Both the position numbers and the translations under genes were made by a program. A stretch of DNA of 41,266 nt from Blastocatellia bacterium (lineage in GTDB: Bacteria; Acidobacteriota; Blastocatellia; Chloracidobacteriales; Chloracidobacteriaceae): the NCBI GenBank assembly GCA_019695185.1, contig JAIBAN010000071.1, positions 1-41,266 of the forward strand, in the 5' to 3' direction. The notes beneath the pieces were generated by a model. That model was not told where the DNA came from. It saw only the letters and a list, made by a program, of their open reading frames with translations, and ran no database searches. Below are positions 1 through 10,226 of the stretch, one piece after another; positions within the stretch are counted from its first letter, which is position 1, and the number at the start of each line of letters is the position of its first letter.

Positions 1-1578
1 ATACTGCTTGAAGATATTCGGTTCAAGCGTGCTCCCGGACTTCGACGAGACGATAAAAACCGTCTTGGCCGGGTCAATTTTCCCGGCAAATGTGGCGACC
101 TGGGCCGGGTCGGTCGAATCGAGCACGTGGAGTTCGGGTGCGCCTTCGATTTTGCCGAAGGTCATCTTGAGCACTTCCGGACAGAGGCTGGAACCGCCCA
201 TCCCGAGCACCATGGCGGTTTCAAAACCGGCGGCTTTGACATCTTCGGCCACTTTCCGCAGATGGTCGCTGTTGTTCAGTTGGTCTTCGGTAATGCCCAG
301 CCAGCCCAGCCATTGGCTTTCATCGGTGCCGGTCCAGAGTTTGGCATCCCTGTACCACAGGCGGCGCACCTTGCCGCCGACCTGCCAGTCTTCCAGGGCG
401 GCTTTGAACTGGCCGTCCTGTTCGGCGGTGAGCTGGAGGCTTTGTTTGTTAATCTTGGTCCAGGAAACGAGTTTGCATTTTTTGTCCACTGACCGGAGCA
501 GTTTTTCAAAGGGTTCGGCAAAGAGCCGCACCGCTTCACTGAGCAGGTTGTCGGTGGCGTCCTTCATGGAAACACCGACCTTGGCCAACGTGTCCATGAT
601 GTCGTGTGCGCCGTCGAGGTCTTCTTCCAGACTGCCACGAAGCTTGCCATGGTCGCGGAAGGCATCAAAGGTGGCTGGCGGAATTGTGTTGACCGTTTCG
701 GCACCAATCAGTTCCTCAACATAGAGCACATCGCGGTAGCTCGGATTCTTGGTGCTGGTGCTGGCCCAGAGCAATCGCTGGGTCTGTGCGCCTTTTTCTT
801 CCAGGGCTTTCCAGCGGGCGGAGCGGTAAATGTCTTTGTAGGCCTGATAGGTCAGTTTGGCGTTGGCAATCGCCACTTTTCCTTGCAGACTGTTGATGAG
901 TGCTGCGTTGGCCGGGTCGGCTTTGGCTTTGGCAGCCAACTGGCTGTCAATCATCGAGTCAATCCGACTGATGAAGAAGCTGGCCACACTGGCCACATGG
1001 CTGGGGTCGCCACCGTTGGCGACAAAGGTTTCCAGGCCCGAAATGTAGGCTTCGGCCACTTCTTCATAGGCCGACTGGGCAAAGAGCAGCGTGACATTGA
1101 TGTTGATGCCTTCGCTAATCAAGGTCTGAATGGCCGGAACCCCTTCGGGCGTCGCCGGAACTTTCACCATGAGGTTGGGCCGGTCAACTGCCTTCCACAG
1201 GCGACGGGCTTCGTCAATCGTGCCCTGTGTGTCTTTGGCCAGATAGGGCGAAACCTCAAGGCTGACATAGCCGTCGCGTTTGTTGGTTTTGTCATAGACC
1301 GAACGCATGACATCGGTCGAATCCTGAATATCCTTGATGGCCAGCCGTTCATAGAGCGCCATGGCATCAAGGTTTTCCGGTTCAAGGGCTGCCAACGCAT
1401 CGGTGTAGTCATTACTGCCAGTAATTGCTTTTTCAAATATCGCAGGATTTGAGGTGACTCCCATCAAACCATCCTCGTCAATCAGGCGCTGCAATTCACC
1501 GCTGGTAATCAGGCTGCGGCGAATGTAGTCCAGCCACGGGGATTGTTTGTGTTCGTGTAAGGCTTTGAGGGGATTCAT
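1..1578 (-). CDS. tal-pgi: Bifunctional transaldolase / glucose-6-phosphate isomerase, C-terminus cut by the window edge
   Basis: The minus-strand frame starts at ATG 1578 and stays open to position 1, giving 526 residues without a stop. Residues 1 to about 370 are transaldolase: GVTSNPAIFEK near 40-50, then MVKVPAT with the Schiff-base lysine at K139. The sequence then continues into a phosphoglucose isomerase domain; MVLGMGGSSLCPEV and FIVSSKSGSTLEPN (sugar-phosphate binding SIS motif) lie near the left edge. Known Tal-Pgi fusions run to about 940-950 residues, so about 420 remain outside. The enzyme would link the non-oxidative pentose phosphate branch (sedoheptulose-7-P + glyceraldehyde-3-P) to glucose-6-P/fructose-6-P interconversion in the cytosol. 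It lies downstream of transketolase on the same strand, about 306 nt away, with an inverted AATTGAG array between them. A purine-rich AAGGAG lies a few bases before the ATG. Confidence 0.93.
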   Translation of the reverse strand, partial: MNPLKALHEHKQSPWLDYIRRSLITSGELQRLIDEDGLMGVTSNPAIFEKAITGSNDYTDALAALEPENLDAMALYERLAIKDIQDSTDVMRSVYDKTNKRDGYVSLEVSPYLAKDTQGTIDEARRLWKAVDRPNLMVKVPATPEGVPAIQTLISEGININVTLLFAQSAYEEVAEAYISGLETFVANGGDPSHVASVASFFISRIDSMIDSQLAAKAKADPANAALINSLQGKVAIANAKLTYQAYKDIYRSARWKALEEKGAQTQRLLWASTSTKNPSYRDVLYVEELIGAETVNTIPPATFDAFRDHGKLRGSLEEDLDGAHDIMDTLAKVGVSMKDATDNLLSEAVRLFAEPFEKLLRSVDKKCKLVSWTKINKQSLQLTAEQDGQFKAALEDWQVGGKVRRLWYRDAKLWTGTDESQWLGWLGITEDQLNNSDHLRKVAEDVKAAGFETAMVLGMGGSSLCPEVLKMTFGKIEGAPELHVLDSTDPAQVATFAGKIDPAKTVFIVSSKSGSTLEPNIFKQY

Positions 1579-1884
1579 TGTGCGTTCTCCTTAGAGGGTT
1601 ACAACTCAGACCTTTGGTTCGTGTGTGTGTGTTTGGCTCGAAGGCCGGTGTTGTGTGTGTCGGGTGCAAAAATCGTCGTCGGAGCGATTTCATTCCAGCA
1701 TTTTTTTTCGGGAGAGCGTTTCTGTAATTGAGAATTGAGAATTGAGAATTGAGAATTGAGAATTGAGAATCAAAAAGTGTGATTAAGCATTCAAAGAGAA
1801 TTGAAGCCTGAGAACTTTCGTCGGAAAACGGTTTATTGGTACGAAGTTTTTTGTTCCTAATTCTCAATTCTCAATTCTCAATTC
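1579..1884. other. Intergenic region tkt - tal-pgi, no gene
   Basis: 306 nt without a supportable ORF. Most of its right half is the inverted AATTGAG array described separately. The left half holds the tal-pgi ribosome-binding region and a GTGTGTGT tract near 1620-1660. A T8 run lies at 1701-1708. Confidence 0.7.
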
Positions 1885-1890
1885 TCAATT
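1726..1890. repeat. Inverted heptamer array, unit AATTGAG (locus A)
   Basis: Six perfect AATTGAG copies lie at 1726-1767, followed by AAT. After an 88-nt spacer come four AATTCTC copies plus AATT at 1859-1890. The arms are reverse complements over about 31 bp. The transketolase stop codon (TGA, 1887-1885 on the minus strand) lies inside the right arm. Confidence 0.95.
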
Positions 1891-3909
1891 CAGCAGTTTT
1901 TTGGCCCGGTTCACGATGTTTTCCACTGTGAAACCGAATTTTTCAAAGAGCACTTCAGCCGGAGCCGAAGCGCCAAAGGTGGTCATGCCAATGATGTCGC
2001 CTTCATCGGTGACATATTTGTGCCAGCCCATTGGGGAAGCCGCTTCCACCGCCAGCCGTTTCCGCATGGTCGGCGGCAGCACCGTTTGACGGTATGCTTG
2101 GGATTGTTTTTCAAAGAGTTCCCAACTGGGCATGCTCACCACACGGGCCTGAATGTTGTCTTTGGCCAGTTCGTCGCGGGCCGCCACGACAAGCTGCAAT
2201 TCCGAACCAGTGCCAATCAGAATCACATCCGGGTTGCCGTTGGCTGCGTCGGCCAGGATGTACGCCCCCCTGGCCAGTTCGCTTGCCGGGGCAAATATCG
2301 AGCGGTCCAGGGTCTTGGTTTTCTGGCGGGTCAGAATCAGCAGCACCGGGCCGCCTTTGTGGGCGGCTGCCACACGCCAGGCTTCCACCGTTTCATTGGC
2401 ATCACCGGGACGAATCACGGTGCAGTGCGGAATCACCCGGAGCGAAGCCAGATGCTCCACCGCCTGATGCGTGGGGCCGTCTTCACCCAGCCCGATACTG
2501 TCGTGGGTGAAAATGATGATGGGCGAAATCTCCATCAGCGAAGCCAGCCGGATGGAAGCCCGCATGTAATCGGCAAAACAAAGAAAAGTCGCGCCATAAG
2601 GCCGCAATCCTTTGGCTGTCAGGGCCATTCCGTTGAGAGCGGCACCCATGCCGTGTTCGCGCACGCCGAAACGGAGATTCCGGTTCTCGTAATGTTCACT
2701 GCTGAAATCGCCGATTCCTTTGATAAGCGTTTCATTTGAGGGAGCCAAATCCGCCGAACCGCCAATCAGGAAGGGAAGTTTCGGTGCAAGCGCGTTGAGC
2801 GCGGCCCCCGATGCCTGCCGGGTGGCCAAATCCTTGCCCACGGGAAACACGGGCAGGTCCGTATCCCATCCGGCAGGGAGTTCACCAGCCTGGAGCGCTT
2901 CAAATTCGGCAGCCAGTTCGGGATATGCTGCCCGATAGGCTTCAAACCGGGTTTTCCATTCGGCTTCGGCAGCCGCGCCGCGCTCGACACAGGTACGGTA
3001 TTCGGCCAGGGCTTCCGCCGGGACCAGGAAATGCTCGTCAGCCGGCCAGCCGTAGTTTTCCTTGGTCAGCCGGACTTCATCCGGACCAAGCGGCGAGCCG
3101 TGAGCTTCTTTGGTGTCCTGTTTGTTGGGACTGCCAAACCCCAGGTGGGTCCGGGCCACAATGATGGAAGGCCGGGTGGTTTCCTTTTGAGCGGCGGCAA
3201 TGGCTTTGGCGATTTGGGCGGTGTCGTTGCCTTCGACCGACTGAACGTGCCAGTCGTAGGCCATAAACCGGGCACCGACGTTTTCCCGGAAAGCCAAATC
3301 GGTCGAGCCGTCAATTGTGATTTTGTTGTCTGAATAGAAGTAAATCAGATTGCCGAGTTTGAGGGTGCCGGCCAGACTGCATGCTTCGGAGGCGACGCCT
3401 TCCATGAGGTCGCCGTCGCTGCACAGGGAATAAATTGTGTAATCCACAATCCGGTGTCCCGGACGGTTGAAATAGGCCGCCAGATACTTTTGGGCGATAG
3501 CCATCCCGACGCCGTTGGAGACGCCCTGGCCCAAAGGGCCGGTGCTGGTTTCCACGCCCGGCGTGAGGCCGTATTCCGGGTGTCCGGGTGTTTTGGAACC
3601 CCATTGGCGAAAGTTCTTCAGGTCGTCGAGCGACAGGTCGTACCCCGTCAGGTGCAGCAGGGCATACAGAAACATACAGCCGTGACCGGCGGAAAGAATA
3701 AAGCGGTCCCGGTTGGCCCAGGCTGGATTGTGCGGATTGTGCTTGAGAATTTTCGTCCAGAGCACATATCCGAAAGGGGCATTTTCCATCGGAGCGCCGG
3801 GGTGTCCTGATTTCGCCTTTTCAACGGCGTCAATTGCCAGCGTCCGCAACGTGTTGATGCAGAGTTGTTCAAGAGATTGAGCGGAGAGAGCCGCTCCGGT
3901 TGTCGTCAT
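1885..3909 (-). CDS. tkt: Transketolase
   Basis: This is a full-length thiamine-diphosphate transketolase that moves two-carbon ketol units between sugar phosphates in the pentose phosphate pathway. I place the start at ATG 3909 (674 aa), because AAAGGAG lies 11 nt upstream; the frame stays open to an ATG at 3942, which has no ribosome-binding site. Visible motifs: GHPGAPM with H36, the TPP/Mg binding stretch SDGDLMEG at about 164-171, and [19 protein letters not shown] in the pyrimidine-binding domain. The C-terminal domain follows and ends RAKKLLN. The last codon (AAT) and the TGA stop are made from the AATTGA repeat, so the array begins inside the gene. The tal-pgi gene follows on the same strand, consistent with joint sugar-phosphate metabolism, though the hairpin array between them may terminate or attenuate the transcript. 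Confidence 0.96.
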   Translation of the reverse strand: MTTTGAALSAQSLEQLCINTLRTLAIDAVEKAKSGHPGAPMENAPFGYVLWTKILKHNPHNPAWANRDRFILSAGHGCMFLYALLHLTGYDLSLDDLKNFRQWGSKTPGHPEYGLTPGVETSTGPLGQGVSNGVGMAIAQKYLAAYFNRPGHRIVDYTIYSLCSDGDLMEGVASEACSLAGTLKLGNLIYFYSDNKITIDGSTDLAFRENVGARFMAYDWHVQSVEGNDTAQIAKAIAAAQKETTRPSIIVARTHLGFGSPNKQDTKEAHGSPLGPDEVRLTKENYGWPADEHFLVPAEALAEYRTCVERGAAAEAEWKTRFEAYRAAYPELAAEFEALQAGELPAGWDTDLPVFPVGKDLATRQASGAALNALAPKLPFLIGGSADLAPSNETLIKGIGDFSSEHYENRNLRFGVREHGMGAALNGMALTAKGLRPYGATFLCFADYMRASIRLASLMEISPIIIFTHDSIGLGEDGPTHQAVEHLASLRVIPHCTVIRPGDANETVEAWRVAAAHKGGPVLLILTRQKTKTLDRSIFAPASELARGAYILADAANGNPDVILIGTGSELQLVVAARDELAKDNIQARVVSMPSWELFEKQSQAYRQTVLPPTMRKRLAVEAASPMGWHKYVTDEGDIIGMTTFGASAPAEVLFEKFGFTVENIVNRAKKLLN

Positions 3910-4288
3910 GATTGCGAGAACTCCTTTGCTTGGTAAGGTCAAAGGTTGGTGGAACGGAAATGAACTGGGAAAGACAAAAAAGAAAGGAATGAAAGGTTGA
4001 ACGGTGAGGGTTTTTATCAGTAGACCCTAATGCAAAGCAAGCGAATTTTACCGGTTGTGAATCGGCGGTTTCGGGTTTTGGGTTTCGGGTTTCGGGTCCT
4101 GTGAGTGAAGCCTTGAAATCCGGTTCCTTGCCTCATTTCTGGTGGGATTCAAAAACCCGAAACCCAAAGCCCCAAGCCTGAAAAAAGGGCAGCCGGCAAA
4201 AGAAAAATGGGTTGTCGAATCGGGGTATCCCCATTAGGCTGGCAGCCTTGCTCAGAATTCACATATTTCAATTTGGAGTTTCCCTTCT
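3910..4288. other. Divergent intergenic region between tkt and a putative lipoprotein gene
   Basis: 379 nt with no supportable ORF. It should contain promoters for both directions, but I find no convincing -35/-10 pair: only weak candidates such as TTGCTT/GATAAA on the minus strand near 4040-4013. The middle carries an inverted GGTTTCG array, the only clear array of this window located between divergent genes. A short palindrome GGGGTATCCCC lies near 4224-4234. Confidence 0.6.
4067..4181. repeat. Inverted heptamer array, unit GGTTTCG (locus B)
   Basis: Four heptamers at 4067-4094 (GGTTTCG, GGTTTTG, then GGTTTCG twice) are followed by a spacer. The complementary units AACCCGA, AACCCAA and two degenerate ones lie at 4154-4181. 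The architecture matches the other loci but the unit is different and the right arm is decayed. Confidence 0.85.
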
Positions 4289-4930
4289 ATGCGTTGTTCC
4301 GGTTTTGTTCGGGTGCAGGTTTTAGGTTGTCTGGCGTTTCTGTTACTTGTCTCCAGCAGTTGTGATTTTGGGACGACCAGTCGTTACTATTTTCTGGACC
4401 TGGTGAATTCCGGTACCAGTCCGGCCACGGTGACAGTCAATCTGGCCGAAGGCTCCTGGACGGTGGGTCCGGGGGAGTCCAAAACCTTCAAAGTGGAAAA
4501 ACAAAAGGACGCCGATTCCAAAACCGAGCGGGAATTCAAAATTACCATTAACGGGAAAACCACCACAGCGAAAACCAAAGTTGGGTATTCGACCCACGTC
4601 TGTGTTGATGTGACCGGTGGCAGTTGTATTTTGGCCGTGGATTATGGGGCGCAGTATCGGGACAAAACGGTCAAACTGCCTGAAGGCGAAAGTGACACCA
4701 AGGTGCTCAAGGTGTTTCGCAATGAAATGGCCTTCAAGCCTGAAACCTGGGACAACGCCAAATCCACTCACGATTTTCTGATTCAGTACGGTGTTGGGGA
4801 AAAACTGCCGGAAAAAATCAAACTCGGTAAAGGTTCAACCGGGATTCCCAAAGTCGTCCGCCTGATTGCTGTCCCCTGTGAAAAAGTGGATGACCCCAAA
4901 GCCCTATATCAGTATTTGAATTCAAATTAA
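4289..4930 (+). CDS. Putative secreted or lipoprotein of unknown function
   Basis: 213 residues. The N-terminus has a basic start (MRCSGFVR), a hydrophobic segment at about 9-22 and VSSSC at 21-25, which resembles a lipobox but lacks the usual leucine at -3, so a plain signal peptide is also possible. The mature part begins as a beta-rich region (SPATVTVNLAEGSWTVGPGE), suggesting an immunoglobulin-like sandwich, followed by a region with two more cysteines (CVDVTGGSC). GGAG lies about 10 nt before the ATG. I recognise no family. It stands between transketolase (divergent) and guaB (same strand, about 275 nt away), and nothing ties it functionally to either. Confidence 0.7.
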   Translation: MRCSGFVRVQVLGCLAFLLLVSSSCDFGTTSRYYFLDLVNSGTSPATVTVNLAEGSWTVGPGESKTFKVEKQKDADSKTEREFKITINGKTTTAKTKVGYSTHVCVDVTGGSCILAVDYGAQYRDKTVKLPEGESDTKVLKVFRNEMAFKPETWDNAKSTHDFLIQYGVGEKLPEKIKLGKGSTGIPKVVRLIAVPCEKVDDPKALYQYLNSN

Positions 4931-5016
4931 AGGAAGGGCTGAACGGATTTGACAGCGTGGCTGAAAACTTATGCACCAAGCAGTCGGGGCAAGCCTTGAA
5001 CCTATGACAAAATACC

Positions 5017-5045
5017 TTTGCAACCGGGCTGCTGATTTGTATAGA
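5017..5045 (+). promoter_or_regulatory. Candidate sigma-70-type promoter upstream of guaB
   Basis: TTTGCA at 5017-5022 and TATAGA at 5040-5045 are separated by 17 nt; each matches consensus at four of six positions. Transcription would begin near 5052, just before the inverted AATTGAG array, so the guaB leader would carry the hairpin. Weak evidence only. Confidence 0.3.
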
Positions 5046-5061
5046 GTGCGCGGTTTTAGCC

Positions 5062-6672
<1,611 letters not shown>

Positions 6673-6678
6673 GGAAAA

Positions 6679-6795
6679 AGTCTTGGGAGTCTTGGGAGTC
6701 TGAAGAAGTAAACAGTGACAGGTAAACAGTGACAGGATTTTTTCTTGTCACTTGTCACTTGTCACTTGGCTTTGACTCCCAAGACTCCCAAGACT
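6679..6795. repeat. Nested inverted arrays between convergent guaB and gpmA (locus D)
   Basis: Outer arms: a 22-nt run of the 9-mer AGTCTTGGG at 6679-6700 and its perfect complement at 6774-6795, which ends one base before the gpmA stop codon. Inner arms: AACAGTGACAGG twice at a 14-nt period (6711-6736), and three CTTGTCA heptamers at 6744-6764, whose complement TGACAAG nearly matches GTGACAGG. The whole 123-nt gap is one imperfect palindrome and could terminate both genes. Confidence 0.93.
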
Positions 6796-7398
6796 TTAAA
6801 GGTACCGGTGCGCCAGCACGTTGGCGTCCCCGTCCATTTCATACAGAATCGGAACACCGGTTGGGATATTGAGTTCCAGCACCTGTTCGCGGGTCAGGTT
6901 TTCAAGGTGCATCACCAGCGCCCGCAGGCTGTTTCCATGAGCCACCACCAGCACATCCTTGCCTTCTTTTAACAACGGCAGAATTTCACTTTCATAGTAG
7001 GGCAGGACGCGGGCAGCCGTATCCTTGAGGCTCTCGCCATTCGGTGGCTGGACATCGTAGCTCCGCCGCCAGATTTTTACCTGGTCAGCGCCGAACTTTT
7101 CGGCTGTTTCCGCTTTGTTCAATCCCTGCAAATCACCGTAGTGCCGTTCATTGAGTGCTTGGTCGCGCTTGGTGGGAAGCTCCATTCCGGTCACTTCAAG
7201 CGCAATGGCTGCCGTGTTGATGGCACGTTTCAGCACGGAGGTAAACAACTGGTCAAAGTGCATCCCTTTGAGTTTTTCACCGGCGGAACGGGCTTCGGCT
7301 TCACCTTTGGGAGACAGCTCCACATCAACCCAACCGGTAAACCGGTTTTCCAGGTTCCATTGTGATTCGCCGTGGCGGATGAGAACGAGATTGGGCAT
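6796..7398 (-). CDS. gpmA: 2,3-bisphosphoglycerate-dependent phosphoglycerate mutase
   Basis: Interconverts 3- and 2-phosphoglycerate in glycolysis/gluconeogenesis. 200 residues with the histidine phosphatase signature RHGESQWN (phosphorylated H9), the [13 protein letters not shown] stretch, the substrate-binding [13 protein letters not shown] with E84, and [11 protein letters not shown] with H154. At 200 residues it is shorter than the roughly 230-250 of the E. coli type, so it is a compact form, but the motifs separate it from plain phosphatases. AAAGGAG precedes the ATG at good spacing. The TAA stop abuts the right end of the nested array shared with guaB. A repeat array (GGACTGA) begins 21 nt upstream of the start codon, leaving only the ribosome-binding site between. 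Confidence 0.93.
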   Translation of the reverse strand: MPNLVLIRHGESQWNLENRFTGWVDVELSPKGEAEARSAGEKLKGMHFDQLFTSVLKRAINTAAIALEVTGMELPTKRDQALNERHYGDLQGLNKAETAEKFGADQVKIWRRSYDVQPPNGESLKDTAARVLPYYESEILPLLKEGKDVLVVAHGNSLRALVMHLENLTREQVLELNIPTGVPILYEMDGDANVLAHRYL

Positions 7399-7418
7399 AA
7401 AAAGCTCCTTTTGGAAAA

Positions 7419-7523
7419 GGACTGAGGACTGAGGACTGAGGACTGAGATGAGGCAAGATGCAAAAGATGATTTCGTGGAAAAGAGCCAGGAACTCTCAGT
7501 CCTCAGTCCTCAGTCCTCAGTCC
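7419..7523. repeat. Inverted heptamer array, unit GGACTGA (locus E)
   Basis: Four GGACTGA copies at 7419-7446 and four TCAGTCC copies at 7496-7523 form a perfect 30-bp inverted repeat (7419-7448 with 7494-7523) around a 45-nt spacer. The last two right-arm units lie inside the GNAT coding sequence and encode its final residues RTED and the TGA stop. Confidence 0.96.
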
Positions 7524-8052
7524 TGAAGATTGGTCTGACCATGACACGGTCGGTTTGAGCGTCACTGCCAAGCACGAATATTTTGGACCCAACGTCAACA
7601 AACCCCAGTTTGGAATAGAAGGCTTTGGCCCGGTGGTTGTGTTCCCAGACACAGAGCCAGAGAGTTTGGTATCCGCCCCGCCGGGCTTCGGCGTAATAGG
7701 CTTCCATAAGTGCCTGGGCAACTTTTTTCCCGTGCCATTGCCTGTCCACGTAAAGGCGCAGCAGTTCGAGCGGTTTTTCCCCCGGTACGCATTCCAGAGC
7801 CGGTCCCCGATTAAGTTGGGCGTAGCCGGCCAGATGTCCTGCAACTTCAGCCAGCAGCGTGATTCGATTGGGGTCGGCAATTTCCTGAGCCTGAATCTCG
7901 GGGCTGAAGGCTGAAGCCAGGTAGGCTTCCATATCTTCCGGCGTGTTGAATTGGGCAAAGGTATCAACAAAGGTTTGCGTGGCAAGCGCAGCCAAAGGGG
8001 CTGCATCAGCGGCAGTGGCAGGGCGAATAACAACGGGACTGGTTTCCGACAT
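7510..8052 (-). CDS. GNAT family N-acetyltransferase
   Basis: 180 residues from ATG 8052 (MSETSPVVIRPATAADAAPL). The frame stays open upstream to 8133, but that part overlaps the tRNA-Leu 3' exon and is not protein. The GNAT fold is clear: beta1 PVVIRPAT, then LLRLYVDRQWHGKKVAQALM, carrying the acetyl-CoA binding loop (QWHGKK; the usual Q/RxxGxG/A is here WHGKKVA), and ends with LWLCVWEHNHRAKAFYSKLGFVDVG, a hallmark of RimI-like enzymes. The substrate cannot be read from sequence. The C-terminal RTED is encoded by the GGACTGA repeat, so the array has grown into the gene or supplies its stop. Confidence 0.88.
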   Translation of the reverse strand: MSETSPVVIRPATAADAAPLAALATQTFVDTFAQFNTPEDMEAYLASAFSPEIQAQEIADPNRITLLAEVAGHLAGYAQLNRGPALECVPGEKPLELLRLYVDRQWHGKKVAQALMEAYYAEARRGGYQTLWLCVWEHNHRAKAFYSKLGFVDVGSKIFVLGSDAQTDRVMVRPIFRTED

Positions 8053-8090
8053 CGGAAAAATGGGGGCTTGGTTTATTTGAATGTTAGGAG

Positions 8091-8402
8091 TGCCGAGGGC
8101 GGGACTCGAACCCGCACGGTCCTTACGAACCAACGGATTTTCTTCACACTACAGTTTTCACTGCCGAACCTATTGCGAAAGTTCGTTTGTGCGCTGGACT
8201 TTGTCTTCACCTTTTACCTATTAGGGCAGTCAGGTGGGAGCCGTCAAGTCTCTACACTTCCCGGTTACAGAACCAACCGGTTTAGCTCGGCGTTGCCAGA
8301 TGAAAGGTTTCGCCGAATTTGACTCCATTCACGTACCTGTTTCCAATGTACGTGCTCAATTGTATTTAAGTCCGTTGTGTCTACCGATTCCACCACCCCG
8401 GC
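8091..8402 (-). tRNA. tRNA-Leu(UAA) interrupted by a group I intron
   Basis: On the minus strand the 5' exon (8402-8368, 35 nt) begins GCCGGGG and ends ACGGACTT. The 3' exon (8141-8091, 51 nt) begins AAAATCCGT and ends CCTCGGC plus discriminator A. The acceptor stem pairs 7/7 with one G-U. The D-loop has GGTAGA, and the anticodon arm is ACGGA-CUUAAAA-UCCGU with anticodon UAA. The long variable arm GGTTC-GTAA-GGACC marks class II leucine, and the T arm is GCGGG-TTCGAGT-CCCGC. The spliced length is 86 nt. CCA is not encoded. The intron interrupts the anticodon between U34 and A35, the same site as the cyanobacterial/plastid tRNA-Leu intron. A standard tRNA scan would miss it. Confidence 0.95.
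8142..8367 (-). ncRNA. Group I self-splicing intron in the anticodon loop of tRNA-Leu(UAA)
   Basis: 226 nt, beginning AAATACAATTGAGC after the 5' exon U and ending in G (omega G). Conserved core blocks in the expected order: AAATTCGGCGAAACC (P), GGCAACGCCGAGCTAA (Q/R), GTGTAGAGACTTGACGG (P7 5' strand), and AAGACAAAGTCC (P7 3' strand). P2 is a CACGTAC/GTACGTG hairpin, and a terminal hairpin CGAAC...GTTCG looks like P9. The size and motifs match the small IC3-type introns of cyanobacterial tRNA-Leu. There is no homing-endonuclease ORF. Splicing is inferred, not shown. Confidence 0.93.
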
Positions 8403-8425
8403 ATATTCTCAGCTTCGAGTAATGA

Positions 8426-8523
8426 GGACTGAGGACTGAGTTGGCGTTTGAAAAAGACGCCGAACAATAATTAGGAAACTGACTGCCGTCAAATCAAATT
8501 CCATTAAGTATGCCACTCAGTCC
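8426..8523. repeat. Short degenerate inverted array, unit GGACTGA (locus F)
   Basis: Two GGACTGA copies at 8426-8439. GGACTGAGT (8433-8441) pairs perfectly with ACTCAGTCC at 8515-8523, 15 nt from the end of the RDD gene. It looks like a minimal or decayed member of the family, lying just upstream of the tRNA 5' end. Confidence 0.7.
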
Positions 8524-8537
8524 GCTTTCCGTCGTCC

Positions 8538-9773
8538 TTAGAATCCAGCTTTGACAACCTGCGTCCGTGAAATATGTTCGTGCAGGCCCCGTTGGTTGCG
8601 GTCAAAAATGGTCCAGACGAAACCGGCCATGAGGGTCACACAGGAAACCAGACAACCGAAGGTTCGCAGCAGGGATTGCACGACGTTGGGCTGCTGTCCC
8701 GTATGCACATCCACCACCCGCAACCGGCACGACATCATCCCGATGGTCTGGCCTGCCACGGTCAACGTCGAGAACAGATAAATCGAGGCGACCATCGCAG
8801 CCGCAGCCACCAAAATGGCTTTCACGCGAAAGTCGGAAAAATCCCCGTTGACCAGTTCCACTGCCGCAACCAACGGAATGTTGGAAAGTCCGATGATGGC
8901 GAGGTCCATGGCACCGGCCCGCAGGCGTTCCACGATTTCAGGCCGTTCGAGGGTACCCACAAAAGCCTGGTCCAGCGAATGCTCAAATTCACTTTCAAAG
9001 TCATCCAGCAGACCGAGGTTTTTGACCGGCATGGTGTCGGGAATTTCTTCGCTGTCCGTTTCACCGATAAGCGTGTCAAAGGCAGTGTCAAGGTCATTTG
9101 GGCCAGCCGACACCAAAGGTTCGGTCACAGTGGCGGTTTCCAGTTTGACTTCCTGGAGAATGGGTTGCGGGGCGACAGCCTCCTGTAATGCCACCGATGC
9201 CATGGGGGCATTGATTTCAGCCGGTGCCGTCGCCGTGGTGACAATCAACGGGGACGTGGTGCGGGTGGCTGGGCGGCTGCGCGGAACGGAAGGAATTTCA
9301 ACCGATTTACTGTTTTCCGAAGCCCGTTTGACCCGGTTGAGCATGGCCCGGACAATCGGATTGTCACCTTTTTCATCCTCAACCATCTCCGGAGTCACGG
9401 CCTCAATGGTCAACTCAACCGGGGCGGGTTCGACAATTTCCGGAGTGACGGTAATGACCGGAGGGGCCGGAGGAGGCAGGGATTTCTGATGTTCCTGCAT
9501 GGCGGCTTCAAGCTCGGCTTCCATGGACCGGCGGGCCTTGATTTGCCGCACTCTGGCGCTGAGTTCAGCCCTCCAGGCCGGTACATTGGTTGTCGTATGC
9601 ACTTCAACCGGTCCCCGCATTCCATTGGCTTTGGCACCATTGGAACGATTTCCGGGGAAATCAACAACACTGGCGGATGAGGGACGTTGTGAAGACCTGG
9701 CAAAGATGTGACCACAGCGACGGCAGGGGATTTGCTCGTCGGCTTGCATATATCCGCATTGAGGACAAATCAT
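8538..9773 (-). CDS. Zinc-ribbon and RDD-domain membrane protein
   Basis: 411 residues. The N-terminus is a zinc ribbon with CPQC at 3-6 and CRRC at 17-20. A long Pro/Ala/Glu/Thr-rich, probably disordered linker follows at about 25-290. The C-terminal 120 residues match the RDD family: the opening RAGAMDLAIIG (family R/D signature), hydrophobic segments near VAAVELV and VAAAAMVASIYLFS, GQTIGMMSCRLRVVD, and the final LVSCVTLMAGFVWTIFDRNQRGLHEHIS (late Asp). RDD proteins are small polytopic membrane proteins; some have been linked to ion or solute transport, but no substrate can be named. GGAG lies about 12 nt before the ATG. It lies upstream of the intron-bearing tRNA on the same strand. Confidence 0.85.
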   Translation of the reverse strand: MICPQCGYMQADEQIPCRRCGHIFARSSQRPSSASVVDFPGNRSNGAKANGMRGPVEVHTTTNVPAWRAELSARVRQIKARRSMEAELEAAMQEHQKSLPPPAPPVITVTPEIVEPAPVELTIEAVTPEMVEDEKGDNPIVRAMLNRVKRASENSKSVEIPSVPRSRPATRTTSPLIVTTATAPAEINAPMASVALQEAVAPQPILQEVKLETATVTEPLVSAGPNDLDTAFDTLIGETDSEEIPDTMPVKNLGLLDDFESEFEHSLDQAFVGTLERPEIVERLRAGAMDLAIIGLSNIPLVAAVELVNGDFSDFRVKAILVAAAAMVASIYLFSTLTVAGQTIGMMSCRLRVVDVHTGQQPNVVQSLLRTFGCLVSCVTLMAGFVWTIFDRNQRGLHEHISRTQVVKAGF

Positions 9774-9917
9774 AATGGTAATGCGCTCCGAAATACTTCG
9801 GCTGTGGCCTGTCCGATAACAAAGTAGCCCAGTCCCAAGCCCGAACCGGGAACAGGTCGCAACCGCTTTTCTTTTTTTGGGTAATCAGAATTCACGAGAG
9901 TGATGTTTGGAAATACG

Positions 9918-9947
9918 ATGCTACCAGAGATTTCTGAGAACCGTCAA
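9918..9947 (-). promoter_or_regulatory. Candidate promoter for the RDD protein gene
   Basis: On the minus strand TTGACG (9947-9942) is followed 18 nt later by TAGCAT (9923-9918). This gives a leader of about 140 nt before ATG 9773. The -35 is strong (5/6), the -10 moderate. Confidence 0.4.
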
Positions 9948-10184
9948 CGAATTTTCCACAATAGTTAAAGTAAAATATGAGGTGTTGCGTTCGACGCTCC
10001 CGCTTTTGTGCAGCAGGGCTGCGGCAGACTGTAGCCTGAGGTGAGAGCCCCAGGAAAGAAGGTGTTGCGTTCGGCGGTGCCAGTCGTGAAAACATACGCA
10101 ATCTGCCACATGCCATTTGCCATGTTTGTACGGTGGAAGGTGAATGCGGTTGCTTTGTTACAGTAGCCACCGTACCGGTAATTA

Positions 10185-10226
10185 TTGAGCAGCGAAACTG
10201 TAGCGTGGCGTAATTCCGCTGCTCAA
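10185..10226 (-). terminator. Inverted repeat downstream of the HEAT-repeat gene
   Basis: TTGAGCAGCG (10185-10194) and CGCTGCTCAA (10217-10226) are perfect 10-bp arms around a 22-nt loop, 29 nt after the HEAT gene stop on the minus strand. There is no T-run, so it may be a processing or stabilising hairpin rather than an intrinsic terminator. Confidence 0.35.

Noticed and set aside
604..1452. Plus-strand ORF of 282 codons over tal-pgi
   Set aside because: Shadow frame opposite the clear transaldolase coding sequence; no domain or start signal.
4931..5061. Possible purine riboswitch ahead of guaB
   Set aside because: No conserved junction sequence or P1-P3 arrangement could be found; only a weak promoter candidate and the repeat array.
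8053..8133. N-terminal extension of the GNAT gene
   Set aside because: The sequence is the 3' exon of tRNA-Leu and its downstream flank.
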